A DNA stretch of 64,000 nucleotides from Rhodoligotrophos sp. CJ14 (GCF_038811545.1 NZ_CP133319.1:4538001-4602000), one strand, 5' to 3'; shown: positions 46,601 to 55,591, numbered from the stretch's first letter. The notes: generated by a model not told the origin, from the letters alone. Translations and numbers: made by a program.

Positions 46601-48831
46601 TTGAGACCGCAGGCGATCACTCCCGCGGTGTGGTGGCCACCACGGAGACCGGACCTGCCGTCGTCGTCGCGGGCGATGTGACGACGGCAGGAGAGGACGC
46701 CACGGGTATTACCGCGCGCACGGCGGACGGATCCGCTTTCGTCCTGGCGGACACTGTCATCACCTATAGCGACCATTCAGCCGGCATTTACGCCGAGGCC
46801 AATGGCACGGCCGAGGTGCGGTTCTTCGACGTGGAAACCTTTGGCGATAATGCGCCGGGTGTGGTCGCGGTCGATCTCACCAGCGACGTGCTGGTGGGCG
46901 GAGCAAGCGTCATCACTCATGGCGACTTCGCACCCGGAATCATGGCCCTCAGCGAAGCGGGCGATGTGGGCATCGGGATCACCTACGTCGTGACCACGGG
47001 TGAGGCCAGCAACGGCATCATGGGGCAGACCACGGATGGCGAGGTCAATATCTACACGGACGGCTTGATCTCCGCCACCGGTCTTGATGCGACCGCGATC
47101 GCTGCCCAGAGCGAAAATGGCAGAGCCGTCGTCTATGTGACCGAGACGAGCGAGGTGGTCGGCGGCACGGGCGATGGCGCCGGTGTGGTGTTCGACGGCG
47201 GTGCCGGCTCCAGGCTCGTCAATCTCGGTTCGATCTCCTCGCTCAACGACCGGGCGATCGTCAACTTCGACAGCGATTCCGTGGTCGAGAATGCCGGTGA
47301 TGTGACCGGCTATATGACCATGGGCGGCGGTGCCGACACCTTCAACAACTACGACACCGGCGCGGTTTATGCCCGCGGCGACAGTGATTTCGGCGACGGG
47401 GATGACCGCTTCAACAATGGCGGTCTGTTGACCCTCGCTGAGCGGAATGCGCCGGCAAGCGTGACCATCGCCAATCTCGAAGTGTTCGACAACAGCCTCG
47501 GCGGCGTGATCGACATGCAGGATGATCGCGAGGGCGACCGGATCATCCTCGCCGATAGCGACTTCATCGGCGGCGGCGCGCTCGGGGTTGATGCCTTCCT
47601 GGGCGGGCCCGGCTCGACGGCCGACGTGCTCGAGATCGGCGGCACCGTCATCGCCAGCGGCAATGGCAGCCCGACCGCGCTCTATGTCAACGACACCAAT
47701 GCAGGTCCCGGGGGATATGTGCCCGGTGGCATCGAGGTGGTGGATGTCTCGAACGGCTTCACCCAGGAGGGTGATTTCTACCTGGTGGGCGGCCCGATCG
47801 ACAAAGGCTTCTTCACCTATGATCTTGATCTGCGTCCGGACCTCGTCTGGGTGCTCCAGAGCAATCCCGATGATGAGGTCTTCGAGACCGCAAGCGTGAT
47901 GAGCGGTCTGCAGAACGTCTGGTATGCGACCACCGGTGCCTGGCATGAGCGCACGGTTGATCTGCGCCAGACCTATCGCGGCACCACCCTGGTCAGTCCT
48001 GTTGCCGACCTGCCTCAGCCCATGCCACCGGCCGTGGTGGGCCGTCCATTGGGCGGCTTCTGGGGCCGGGCGATCGGCGATTGGGCAAAATATGATGCCT
48101 CCCATGGCGTGAAGTACAAACAGGACACGTTCGGCTTCCAGGCCGGTTTCGACATGGGCTTCGAGCTCGGCCAGGGCATCTTGGTTCTGGGTGTGCTCGG
48201 CGGCTATGTGAATTCGGACCTCGACTACCGACACAGCCTCTCCTCGGCCGATTACGAGGGCGCATCGGTGGGCGGCTATGCCACCTATCTCCAGGGTGGG
48301 TTCTACGTCGATGCTCTGGTGAAGGCGGACCTGCTCGATGTGAGCTACAAGGTGCCGGCTGTGGGCGATAAGTCCAAGTCGGATGCCACCAATATCGGCG
48401 CATCCTTCGAGGCCGGCTATCGCTTCGACCTCAACCCGGCGGTGTTCCTCGAGCCGGAATTGCAGGTCACCTATCTGTCCTCGGAGATTGATGGGACCTT
48501 CATGGCGGGCAACCATATCGACTGGAACGACGGGGAGAGCCTGCGCGGCCGCCTCGGCGCAAGGCTCGGGACGAGCTTCATCCAGGCCGACGGCTCACGG
48601 CTCGAGCCCTATATCAAGGCGAGCGTGGTCAACGAGTTCGAGGGCGACAACAAGCTCAATCTCGGTGGCTTCATCACCGCCGATGACCGGTCTGGCACCT
48701 GGGGCGAGGCGGGGCTGGGCATTCAGTTCATCGGCTCCGGCGCGCTCTCCGGCTATATCGATGGCAAGACCTATTTCGGCGACGATGTCTTCGGTGGCAC
48801 CGTCAATGCCGGATTGCGCTTCAGCTTCTGA
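43684..48831 (+). CDS. Autotransporter adhesin-like protein with long tandem-repeat passenger
   Basis: A 1715-residue type V secretion protein. ATG 43684 follows GGGGGG; an in-frame start at 43582 is less likely. A long n-region precedes a signal peptide ending GTAWAA. The passenger (about residues 200-1160) is some 37 degenerate units of about 26 residues with the pattern VLAGSVSTxGxxADGIxA, expected to stack as a beta-helix. A collagen-like or Cys-rich element is absent. Around 1400 comes the linker helix, and 1455-1715 is the autotransporter beta-barrel (GFWGRAIGDWAKYD ... GGTVNAGLRFSF), ending in Phe. Adhesion or biofilm formation is the usual role; the target is unknown. Confidence 0.93.
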   Translation: MGEPSWRSAPIRTARPNNITRKICRKGAWTVSARTEERKSLLLLGAALSGLGLFLFQPAGGTAWAASCAPVPGGANCAPGGTGAISYPGRTSDFVLTIEDGVVVIPPPGTIGVNVTTGGFLGLADADLTVNSQGSITTTNATAINVSGLLGSRTVIQQGTITANGTGIGVNATTGLGNVVVDVDDVIAGGTGINATSGAGDVDVTAGNVSSATGMGVNATTALGAVTVDVNDVTSQGIGVNAQALVGTAFASAHDVTTTGNGAHGINATAGLIAVATSDGQITTSGNDAHGVNVEGTLAALASVNNVTTTGDGSIGVVANSAGLAGVLASGTVSTDGQDSHGIVANGSVFAGVIANDVVTAGPSSQGIIATATDGPALVLADTVNSTGAGITASAQSGFAAVAAAEVNTTENSANGITATIDDGDAYVVAGSVSTSGQHSEGISAEAQAGAVNILAGQVATQGASANGIMAVAAEGINIAVLDVDVVGDNAAGIVARNESGDTVVSAGSVSTNGLNAVGIWAGTLDGEAIVIAGDVSTSGQWADGIRAAGADGAFVLAGTVRTDGERADGLTASARDGEAIALAGRVETTGLNSDGILARSRTGGAYVGVSELATNGDRSNGIRATGTTGAGVAAGSVTTNGRESDGIVAETASGTAFVLAGTVDTTGLDADGIIAKNADGSTYVLAESVTTHGDDSTGILNEANGTSLTVFGDVETFGNNSPGVVGTDPASDAIAIGNSVTTHGANSTGIDLMAGGPGSAYVGVGSVVTEGANSNGILAQSEFNDVIVVAGSVSTLGGNADGILALALNGSSIVAAGDVVTQGASATGIFSMALDGLSIVQAGSVSTAGDGAAAIFALSEDGTFVEAERIATQGNDAAGVIARSEGDVTVIAGETSTLGAGSIGIAASSGDGDTFVLAGRVETHGDESDGIVARAPEGRAAIVAEEVSTGGSHADAARADGESGAFVVAGSVETAGDHSRGVVATTETGPAVVVAGDVTTAGEDATGITARTADGSAFVLADTVITYSDHSAGIYAEANGTAEVRFFDVETFGDNAPGVVAVDLTSDVLVGGASVITHGDFAPGIMALSEAGDVGIGITYVVTTGEASNGIMGQTTDGEVNIYTDGLISATGLDATAIAAQSENGRAVVYVTETSEVVGGTGDGAGVVFDGGAGSRLVNLGSISSLNDRAIVNFDSDSVVENAGDVTGYMTMGGGADTFNNYDTGAVYARGDSDFGDGDDRFNNGGLLTLAERNAPASVTIANLEVFDNSLGGVIDMQDDREGDRIILADSDFIGGGALGVDAFLGGPGSTADVLEIGGTVIASGNGSPTALYVNDTNAGPGGYVPGGIEVVDVSNGFTQEGDFYLVGGPIDKGFFTYDLDLRPDLVWVLQSNPDDEVFETASVMSGLQNVWYATTGAWHERTVDLRQTYRGTTLVSPVADLPQPMPPAVVGRPLGGFWGRAIGDWAKYDASHGVKYKQDTFGFQAGFDMGFELGQGILVLGVLGGYVNSDLDYRHSLSSADYEGASVGGYATYLQGGFYVDALVKADLLDVSYKVPAVGDKSKSDATNIGASFEAGYRFDLNPAVFLEPELQVTYLSSEIDGTFMAGNHIDWNDGESLRGRLGARLGTSFIQADGSRLEPYIKASVVNEFEGDNKLNLGGFITADDRSGTWGEAGLGIQFIGSGALSGYIDGKTYFGDDVFGGTVNAGLRFSF
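44290..47160 (+). repeat. Tandem repeats of about 78 bases within the autotransporter gene
   Basis: Protein-level repeats of about 26 residues fill this part of the gene. There is also a higher-order repeat: the unit with DVETFGNNSPGV (near 45823) and the one with DVETFGDNAPGV (near 46828) lie 1005 bases apart, and their neighbours correspond too (EANGT before, SVTTHG/SVITHG after), so a block of about 13 units seems to have been duplicated in frame. Confidence 0.8.
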
Positions 48832-49347
48832 AATGGGCTGGCAAGCTCAGCTCCGTCTTGGTGAGAATTGCTTCCTGCGATGGTCAGGTCTCGAAAGGGG
48901 ACGTTCGAGACGATCGGGCAGCTGGGAGGACGATGACTGACCCCATCGTTCAGCGATTTGGCTGACTTGATCTGAACGGCGGTCTGGCCACACCCGCACG
49001 TGGCCGGGCTACCGCCGGTTTGCCTTCGGGCAAGCGCTTCAGCACCTTGCCACCTTCGCGCTGTCCCCCCATCGGTTCAGCTTTTCATTAAAAATTGCGG
49101 AGCACTGCAAGCAGAGTAGCTTTGCTGGACGCCTAAGCTGGTTGACGATGAACTTGTTGAGGCAATCCGCTGGGCAAAGCGAGCGGCGGGCCGCATTGGC
49201 CCGGCCGCTGTACCGGAGAATTGGGATTGGGTTCTTCCGCCCGACGCCGACAGGAAGCTGCGCATCTATCTATCACCGGCCCGGATAGATCAGCTCGAGA
49301 GAGTGCTTTGGGCTCAGCACTATTTTCAATGGCTTAAAAAGGGAGGC
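48832..49347. other. 516-base region between autotransporter and tRNA-Ser
   Basis: No complete gene is seen. The second half has an open frame listed separately. The 5' half (48832-49080) shows nothing coding and no clear terminator for the autotransporter. Confidence 0.4.
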
Positions 49348-49389
49348 TGGCGGAGACGGAGGGATTCGAACCCTCGATACGGCTTTTGA
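49120..49389 (+). pseudogene. Possible gene remnant running into the tRNA-Ser 3' end
   Basis: A frame open from a TAG at 49117 reads LVDDELVEAIRWAKRAAGRIG, then NWDWVLPPDADRKLRIYLS and DQLERVLWAQHYFQWLKKG, which looks like real protein. It lacks ATG, GTG or TTG, and its last 14 codons are just the antisense of the tRNA. A decayed gene or a mobile-element relic at a tRNA site would explain it. No family recognised. Confidence 0.3.
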
Positions 49390-49440
49390 CCGTATAACGG
49401 TTTAGCAAACCGCCGCCTTCAGCCTCTCGGCCACGTCTCC
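49348..49440 (-). tRNA. tRNA-Ser (anticodon GCU)
   Basis: Read on the minus strand, a 93-base class II tRNA. The acceptor stem GGAGACG pairs with CGTCTCC, followed by discriminator G and an encoded CCA. The anticodon loop TTGCTAA places GCU at 49404-49406. The long variable arm (TACGG/CCGTA) is diagnostic of serine tRNA. The T arm is GAGGG-TTCGAAT-CCCTC. Confidence 0.97.
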
Positions 49441-49846
49441 AGCGGCTGCAAGGCTTAGGAGATCAGGCATCTCCGGTCAATATCCAATGTCCGCAATCAA
49501 CGAAAAAGCGGCGCTTGTGGCCGGCGTGAGGGCGCACGGAACGCGCACAGTCGTTGCGTATGTGTTGGGCTGCAGAGTAGGGCGGGGCGTGCACACGTCG
49601 CCTCCTCTTTGGATGGCTGGTCGAAAGCCCTGGCACGGAAGGTCGGCCTCGCGCCGCCTTGCCCGTCATTGGTCGGAATTGCTGTGCTCTTGTCCTGATC
49701 GGAAGGTCCCGTCCCATTGCGGTAGTGAGCCGGCCGCGCCATTCATAGTCGTGCGGCCTGTGAACGGATGATGCCGCAAGAGCCTCCCAGGGTCATCGAC
49801 GCCGAGGCAGGACGCAACGGCCATGCAGAATTCGGAGATAATCGTC
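49441..49846. other. 406-base region between tRNA-Ser and the cupin gene
   Basis: It should contain promoters for the tRNA (minus) and the cupin gene (plus). No convincing coding sequence, repeat or RNA is seen; open frames on both strands are unrelated to known families and lack ribosome sites. Confidence 0.4.
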
Positions 49847-50275
49847 ATGAACAGGAAAATTGGTCTCGTCACGGCCGGCATCCTCCTCGCGCTGAGTGGT
49901 GCAGCGCTCGGCCAATCCCCCGGATTTGCCCAGGGTGGCGAAGAGGTAAAGCCTATCTTCGAGCACGCTCTCCCCAATGTCGAGGGAAAGCGGATGGTTG
50001 CGGTGCTCGTGACCTATGCGCCCGGTGGCAAATCCCACGCCCATCACCATGCCCCTTCGGCATTCATCTATGCGCACGTCCTTTCTGGCGCCGTTCGCAG
50101 CCAGGTCGGAGATGAGCCCGCCAAGGTCTACAAAGCCGGCGAGGGCTTCTACGAGGAGCCGGGCTCCCATCACAGGGTCAGCGAGAATGCCAGTGACCAG
50201 GAGCCGGCGAGCCTGCTGGCTGTCTTCGTGGTGGACGCCAAGGATAACCCCCTGACCACTCCTGACCCGAAGTAA
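49847..50275 (+). CDS. Exported cupin-domain protein
   Basis: A 142-residue protein from ATG 49847 after GGAG; an in-frame ATG at 49823 is less well placed. The signal peptide is MNRKIGLVTAGILLALSGAALGQ. The cupin core has the metal-binding His cluster GGKSHAHHHAPSAFIYAHVLSG and the second motif GEGFYEEPGSHHRVSEN. Metal-binding periplasmic cupins of this kind are often of unknown role. It lies 44 bases upstream of the oxidoreductase and may share its transcript. Confidence 0.88.
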   Translation: MNRKIGLVTAGILLALSGAALGQSPGFAQGGEEVKPIFEHALPNVEGKRMVAVLVTYAPGGKSHAHHHAPSAFIYAHVLSGAVRSQVGDEPAKVYKAGEGFYEEPGSHHRVSENASDQEPASLLAVFVVDAKDNPLTTPDPK

Positions 50276-50319
50276 GGCGTGCCGCTATCCATGGCCCAAC
50301 CATAGCGAAGGAGCTCCAA

Positions 50320-51300
50320 ATGACCTCCAGCAGCGATCGTCATCAAGCGGATGCGGTTGAAGCCCAACCAGGGATGATGGCCTGGCGGGTGCACGAGTTC
50401 GGCCCGCCGGACGTCATGAGATTCGAGAAGGTCTTGCGGCCAAACCCCGGCCCGGGCGAGGTCCTGGTCAAAGTTGCAGCCGCAGGCGTCGGCCCGTGGG
50501 ACGGCTGGATCAGGGCGGGAAACAGCGCCCTGCCGCAGCCGCTTCCCCTCACTTTGGGCTCGGATCTCTCCGGTAAGATCGTTGCGGTCGGGCCGGAGGT
50601 CTCGAACCTGAAATTGGGCGATGAGGTCTATGGTGTCACGAACCCGCGCTTCATCGGCGCCTATGCCGAATATGCCCTGGCTTCGGCGGCAATGGTTGCG
50701 AGGAAACCGAGCACCCTAACCCATGTCGAAGCGGCCTCCGTTCCCGTGATCGCCGTGACCGCATGGCAGGCTCTTTTCAATGAAAGCAAGCTCCAGGCGG
50801 GCCAAACTGTGCTCATCCACGGGGCCGCGGGAAATGTCGGCGCCTATGCGGTTCAACTGGCCCATGGCGCTGGTCTGCGAACCATCGCGACCGCTGCGGC
50901 TGAGGACATAGTCTTTGTGCGCGACCGCGGCGCCCATAGCATCATCGACTACAAGACCCAGCGCTTTGAGGATGAGGTCCGCAATGTGGATGCAGTCATC
51001 GATCTGGTCGGCGGTGAAACACAACAGCGCTCGTTTCAGGTGCTCCGCCCTGGCGGCAAGCTGATATCAGCCGTGTCCAGTCCAGACCAGGATGTTGCGG
51101 AGAGCCATCGGGTCGAAGCCAGGTTCTTTCTGGTTAAGGTCACCGACGAGCATCTGGCTAGGATCGGTCGTCTCATTGACGAGGGGAAGCTGAAAACCCG
51201 GGTGGGGGCAGTGCTTCCGCTGGCCGATGCCCGCGAGGCTCATCTCATGCTGGAGCACCTTGCGCCTCAGCCCAAGGGCAAGATCGTGCTGACCATATGA
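50320..51300 (+). CDS. MDR-family NAD(P)-dependent oxidoreductase (quinone-reductase-like)
   Basis: A 326-residue zinc-free medium-chain dehydrogenase. The GroES-like N-terminal part (WRVHEFGPPDVMRFEKV ... GSDLSGKIVAVGPEV) leads into a Rossmann domain with VLIHGAAGNVGAYAVQLA, the NADPH-binding AxxGxxGxxA form typical of quinone oxidoreductases. Structural zinc Cys residues are absent. A good ribosome site (GAAGGAG) precedes ATG 50320. It overlaps the HD gene by ATGA (51297-51300) when the upstream start of that gene is used. Confidence 0.92.
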   Translation: MTSSSDRHQADAVEAQPGMMAWRVHEFGPPDVMRFEKVLRPNPGPGEVLVKVAAAGVGPWDGWIRAGNSALPQPLPLTLGSDLSGKIVAVGPEVSNLKLGDEVYGVTNPRFIGAYAEYALASAAMVARKPSTLTHVEAASVPVIAVTAWQALFNESKLQAGQTVLIHGAAGNVGAYAVQLAHGAGLRTIATAAAEDIVFVRDRGAHSIIDYKTQRFEDEVRNVDAVIDLVGGETQQRSFQVLRPGGKLISAVSSPDQDVAESHRVEARFFLVKVTDEHLARIGRLIDEGKLKTRVGAVLPLADAREAHLMLEHLAPQPKGKIVLTI

Positions 51301-51311
51301 GGGAAGTCGTT

Positions 51312-51971
51312 ATGGAGGAACTGGCCGTGACCGCGAAGGATATTTTCGGCGTCGGCATTCCCGACAGTGCACTGGCTCGCGCCGCAACCCAGCTCATTCG
51401 CGACACAGAGAGCGATTTGCTGTTTCACCATTCTGCGCGGGTCTATTTTTGGGGCGCGTTGACCGGCAAGCGTAAGGGGCTGATCTTTGACCCGGAGCTG
51501 CTTTATATCGCGGCCATGTTCCACGATATCGGCCTGACCGCGGCTTATAGCGAAAGCAAGCTTCGCTTCGAGGTGGATGGCGCGAATGCCGCGCGCGATT
51601 TCCTGAAAGGCCACGGCATTTCTGAGGCCGAAGTCGAAAGGGTATGGGCGGCGATTGCTCTCCACACCACCCCGGGCATTCCGGAGCACATGCATCCGGA
51701 AATTGCGCTTGTACAGGTGGGGGCGGGGATGGATGTCGTGGGCCGTGGCTATGAGCAATTCAGCGAGGAGCAACGCGAGGCGGTGCTTTCAGCCTTTCCC
51801 CGGGGCGATGATTTCAAGCATGGAATCATCGATGCCTTCTATCAGGGCATGAAGCATCGGCCTGAAACCACCTTTGGCACGTTCAACGATGATGTGCTCG
51901 CCTTCAAGGACCCCCATTTCCAGCGCCTGAATTTCTGCAGCATCATTTTGGCGTCCCCATGGGCGAGTTGA
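51312..51971 (+). CDS. HD-domain protein
   Basis: A 219-residue protein with the metal-dependent phosphohydrolase motif: His in HHSARVYFWG, the HD pair in MFHDIGL, His in ALHTTPG. Members hydrolyse cyanamide-like compounds, nucleotides or other phosphoesters; no substrate is clear. ATG 51312 follows GAGGGAAG, while ATG 51297 overlaps the preceding stop and would add five residues. It is probably co-transcribed with the oxidoreductase. Confidence 0.87.
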   Translation: MEELAVTAKDIFGVGIPDSALARAATQLIRDTESDLLFHHSARVYFWGALTGKRKGLIFDPELLYIAAMFHDIGLTAAYSESKLRFEVDGANAARDFLKGHGISEAEVERVWAAIALHTTPGIPEHMHPEIALVQVGAGMDVVGRGYEQFSEEQREAVLSAFPRGDDFKHGIIDAFYQGMKHRPETTFGTFNDDVLAFKDPHFQRLNFCSIILASPWAS

Positions 51972-52127
51972 ACTGCTCATCAGCTGACTGGCGAAGGTGG
52001 AAATTGCAAGGGCTAAGACCCTCGCAACGAATTCGCCCTACGATCGTCTCGGAACCATGCGGCTGTCCGTCGGATTATTCTTGTTTGCCCGGCAATGCCG
52101 GTTGGGCCGGATCTGGAAATCACCACC

Positions 52128-52949
52128 ATGGCGCCACGCGCGTTCTGGACAGGTTATCTGAAGCTCTCACTGGTGACGTGCCGCGTCTCCATGGTGCCGG
52201 CCACCAGCGAGAACGAGCGCGTGCGCTTCCACATGGTCAATGCCAAGACGGGCCACCGCCTGGTGAGCCAATATGTGGATGCCGAAACCGGAAAGCCCGT
52301 GGAGGACGAGGACTACGTCAAGGGCTATCCGCGCGGCGAAGACGACTATGTTCTCATCGAGGATGACGAGATCGAGGCGGTCGCGCTGGAAAGCACCCGC
52401 ACCATAGATATCGACATGTTCGTGGCATCGTCCGAAGTCCCGTGGATCTGGTACGACAAGCCCCATTACCTCAGGCCGGATGACGATGTGAGTGCGGAGG
52501 CTTTCGCGGTGATCCGCGATGCCATGGCCGCAACGGACAAGGTTGGCATCGCGCGCCTTGTGCTGTATCGGCGCGAGCGGGCTGTGATGCTTAAACCGCG
52601 CGATCGCGGGATCGAGCTTTGGACCCTTCGCTATGGCGATGAGGTGCGCCCCACCGAGAACTATTTCGGTGATCTCGAAAAGCCCCATGTGGAGAAGACC
52701 ACGATGGAGCTGGTGAAAAAGCTCATCGATGAGCGCACCACCGAATGGGATCCGAAGCTCATGAGCGATCCCGTGCAGGACCGGTTGCTGGACATGATCG
52801 AGGCCAAGAAGAAGGGGCGCAAGCGTCCGGCGAAGGCTCGCGCCAAAGCGGCGAGCGAGACGGAGGCCCCCACTGGCGACAATGTGGTCAGCATCGTTGA
52901 TGCCTTGAAGCGCAGCCTAGAGGCGGAAGGCAAGAAGTCGAAGCGGTAA
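52128..52949 (+). CDS. Ku protein of non-homologous end joining, copy 1
   Basis: DNA-end-binding homodimer of 273 residues from ATG 52128 (MAPRAFWTGYLKLSLVTCRV). The core Ku domain is seen in YVDAETGKPVEDEDYVKGY and LYRRERAVMLKPRDRGIELWTLRYGDEV. A Lys/Arg-rich C-terminal tail (KKKGRKRPAKARAKA) is typical of bacterial Ku and affects DNA binding and ligase contact. It converges on ligD, 25 bases away, while a second Ku gene is upstream of ligD. Confidence 0.94.
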   Translation: MAPRAFWTGYLKLSLVTCRVSMVPATSENERVRFHMVNAKTGHRLVSQYVDAETGKPVEDEDYVKGYPRGEDDYVLIEDDEIEAVALESTRTIDIDMFVASSEVPWIWYDKPHYLRPDDDVSAEAFAVIRDAMAATDKVGIARLVLYRRERAVMLKPRDRGIELWTLRYGDEVRPTENYFGDLEKPHVEKTTMELVKKLIDERTTEWDPKLMSDPVQDRLLDMIEAKKKGRKRPAKARAKAASETEAPTGDNVVSIVDALKRSLEAEGKKSKR

Positions 52950-52974
52950 GCCGTGGCCGCCAAGCCCGGCTTCT

Positions 52975-55590
52975 TTAACGTGCGCGCTTGGTTTTCTTTT
53001 TTTCCAACGGAACAGCAGCCTTCCGGAAATCGGCCCATGGGTCGGTCGTGAGTGCGCTCAGCCGCGCGGGCGTGTTGGTGACGGTGAAATGCGCAGGCCC
53101 GATCGCCGGGGTAAGCTCGCTCCAGTCGAGCGGCATCGAGACCGGGGCACCGGGGCGGGCGCGGGTAGAGTAGGGCGCAACCGCCGTGCTGCCCCGGCCA
53201 TTGCGCAGATAATCGACCAGGATCTTTCCGCGCCGCTTCGATTTGGTGATGGTGGCCACATAGCGCCCGGGACTGTCGGACACCATGGCCTCTGCAAGCT
53301 CTTTGGTGAAGGCCTTAGTGGTCTCCCAATCGGTATTGGGCGTCAACGGTGCCGTGACATGCAGGCCTTTGCCGCCCGTCGTCTTGAGGAAGGGCACGAG
53401 CCCCGCATCGATCAACCGCTGCCTCACCTCTTGGGCCGCTTCGATGACCTCGCTCCAGCCGACATTCTCGCCGGGATCGAGATCGAGAATGATCATGTCC
53501 GGCCGCTCCAGATCGGCAATCGTCGAGCCCCAGGGGTGAATTTCGAGAACGCCCCCTTGCACGAGCCCCATCAGGCCATCGAAGCTGTCGATGCTGAGCA
53601 TCGGCTCCTCGTCCTTGTCCTTCGGGTCCTTGAACAGCACGATATTGCGGTTGAGGCCCTTCCAGGCATGCTTTTGGAAGAAGCAGGCTTCGCTGATGCC
53701 GCCCGGGCAGCGCAAAAGTGCGAGCGGTCGGCCGACAAGGAATGGCGCGATGAAGGTCCAGACCTGCGCGTAATAATCGGCAAGGCCTTCCTTAGTGACA
53801 CCCGCATCAGGCCAATAGAGGCGATCGGGATGGGTGAGCGAGACGGTTCGGCGGGGCAGTTCCGGAGCAGATGTGTCGGTGGTCTCCCGTGTGATCTCTT
53901 CCGCGGGCTTGTCTTCCCTGAGGCCCCGGAACGACGCGTGCCTCAGATGTGCATCCCCCGTCCAGCCGCGGAACTCGATCTCGGCGACCAGCTCGGGTCG
54001 AACATGGACGAGGCCGCGCCGTTCCTCCGCAGAAAGCTTGCCTGAAAAGGGCGTGCGCTCTGCGCGAAGTGGCTGCAGGCGATCGAAGAGCTCAGCCGCG
54101 AGCTTGGCGGTAAACCCGGTACCCACCCGACCAACATGTTGGAGCTTGCCATTCTCATAAACCCCGAGGGCGAGCGATCCGATGGCCTGTCGCGAGGTGG
54201 TCGATGGAACATAGCCGCCCACCACGAATTCTTGCCGCGCGGAACATTTCGATTTGATCCACGAACGGTTGCGGCCCGAACTATAGCTCGCGCTGCGGAG
54301 CTTGGAGACCACGCCCTCGAGGCTTAAGCGGCAGGCGTGGCGCAGCACCATCTCGCCGCTGACCTCGAAATGCTCGCTATAGCGTAGCCTCTCGGGCGCG
54401 CCTTCGAGCAATTGCTCCAATGCCGCCTTGCGCTCGACCAGGGGCGATGCCCGCAGGTCCTGCCCGTCGAGATAGAGAAGGTCGAACGCGTAATACACGA
54501 AGCGATCCGTGCGGCCCTCGCTCAGATCCGCCTGCAGGGTTGAGAAGTCAGACGCACCCGCATCACCTTCGACCACCAATTCGCCATCGATGATCGCTTG
54601 GCCAACCGGCAGCGCACGGAACGCGTCCGCGATTTCCTTGCCGAACCGGTCGGTCCAATCAAGTCCGCGCCGGGTGAGCAGCTTGACATCATCCGCATCG
54701 ATCCGCGCCTGCAGGCGATAGCCGTCGAACTTGACCTCGTGGATCCAGCGGTCACCCTCCGGTGGCCTCGGGCTGAGCGTTGCCAGCGACGGCTCGATGA
54801 AGCCGGGCATCGCAGCCTTCTTTGCCTTCTTGACCGGCCTGATTGTGGCGGCTTCTTTGCCTTTCGCCTCGGTAACCTCAGCCGTCTTTGTGCTGGCTTT
54901 TCCACCCTTGGCGGCGCGCGCTTTCTTGACGGGTTTCTCCGTTGTCGTTTTGGACTTTGTAGATGTCGCGACGCCATCGGCCGGGGTCTTGCGGATGCGG
55001 CCGGTTTTGGAGGACCAGCCGGGCGCTTCCTTGCTGATCTCGTCAATTGAGCGCCCGGTGATCACTGACTGCGGCTGTTCCTCGAGGATATCGGGGTCAT
55101 CCGGCTCGCGCGCGGCCTCATCCTCTCCCTTGATCAAAAGCCAATTGTCGCGTCTTTCCCCAGCGCGCCGTGCCATGCGTACGAGATGCCAGCGCCCGCT
55201 CAGCTTCTCGCCATGGAGCTCGAACTCGAGATGGCCTTTCTTGAGCCCGTGATGGGCATCGAACAGCGGCTCCCAGGTTCCGCGATCCCAGACCAGAACC
55301 GTGCCGCCGCCATATTCACCTTTGGGAATCGTTCCTTCAAAGCCGCCGTAATCGAGCGGATGGTCCTCGACCTCGACCGCCAGCCGCTTTTCGCCGGGCA
55401 CGAGGCTTGGTCCTCTTGTCACCGCCCAGCTTTTCAGCACGCCGTCAAGCTCGAGTCTCAGATCATAGTGCAGCCTGCGCGCTGCGTGCTTTTGAATGAC
55501 GAAGTTATGGCCGCCGGTTTTGCCTTTTCGCCCCTTCGGCTCCGGCGTCGCGGTGAAATCCCGCTTGCGGCGATAGGTTTCGAGCGCCAT
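52975..55590 (-). CDS. ligD: DNA ligase D (multifunctional end-joining ligase)
   Basis: An 871-residue NHEJ enzyme from ATG 55590; the frame is open to 55698. Domain order: N-terminal 3'-phosphoesterase (FVIQKHAARRLHYDLRLELDG, GEYGGGTVLVWDRGTWEP), a basic linker, the ATP-dependent ligase with nucleotidyl-acceptor Lys in EVKFDGYRLQARI, then the primase-like polymerase (MIILDLDPGENVGWSEV, FLKTTGGKGLHVTAPL). This PE-ligase-polymerase order is common in alphaproteobacteria. It lies 1 base downstream of ku2 on the same strand. Confidence 0.95.
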   Translation of the reverse strand: MALETYRRKRDFTATPEPKGRKGKTGGHNFVIQKHAARRLHYDLRLELDGVLKSWAVTRGPSLVPGEKRLAVEVEDHPLDYGGFEGTIPKGEYGGGTVLVWDRGTWEPLFDAHHGLKKGHLEFELHGEKLSGRWHLVRMARRAGERRDNWLLIKGEDEAAREPDDPDILEEQPQSVITGRSIDEISKEAPGWSSKTGRIRKTPADGVATSTKSKTTTEKPVKKARAAKGGKASTKTAEVTEAKGKEAATIRPVKKAKKAAMPGFIEPSLATLSPRPPEGDRWIHEVKFDGYRLQARIDADDVKLLTRRGLDWTDRFGKEIADAFRALPVGQAIIDGELVVEGDAGASDFSTLQADLSEGRTDRFVYYAFDLLYLDGQDLRASPLVERKAALEQLLEGAPERLRYSEHFEVSGEMVLRHACRLSLEGVVSKLRSASYSSGRNRSWIKSKCSARQEFVVGGYVPSTTSRQAIGSLALGVYENGKLQHVGRVGTGFTAKLAAELFDRLQPLRAERTPFSGKLSAEERRGLVHVRPELVAEIEFRGWTGDAHLRHASFRGLREDKPAEEITRETTDTSAPELPRRTVSLTHPDRLYWPDAGVTKEGLADYYAQVWTFIAPFLVGRPLALLRCPGGISEACFFQKHAWKGLNRNIVLFKDPKDKDEEPMLSIDSFDGLMGLVQGGVLEIHPWGSTIADLERPDMIILDLDPGENVGWSEVIEAAQEVRQRLIDAGLVPFLKTTGGKGLHVTAPLTPNTDWETTKAFTKELAEAMVSDSPGRYVATITKSKRRGKILVDYLRNGRGSTAVAPYSTRARPGAPVSMPLDWSELTPAIGPAHFTVTNTPARLSALTTDPWADFRKAAVPLEKKKTKRAR

Positions 55591-55591
55591 C

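Noticed and set aside
44290-47160. Possible CRISPR-like array
   Set aside because: Repeats are degenerate, contiguous and in frame in a coding gene, with no constant repeat and unique spacers.
46777-48516. 579-codon frame antisense to the autotransporter barrel
   Set aside because: Product of high GC and repeats; no domain, and the sense strand is clearly coding.
49487-49771. 94-codon frame upstream of the cupin gene
   Set aside because: Arg/Pro-rich translation with no recognisable features or conserved start.
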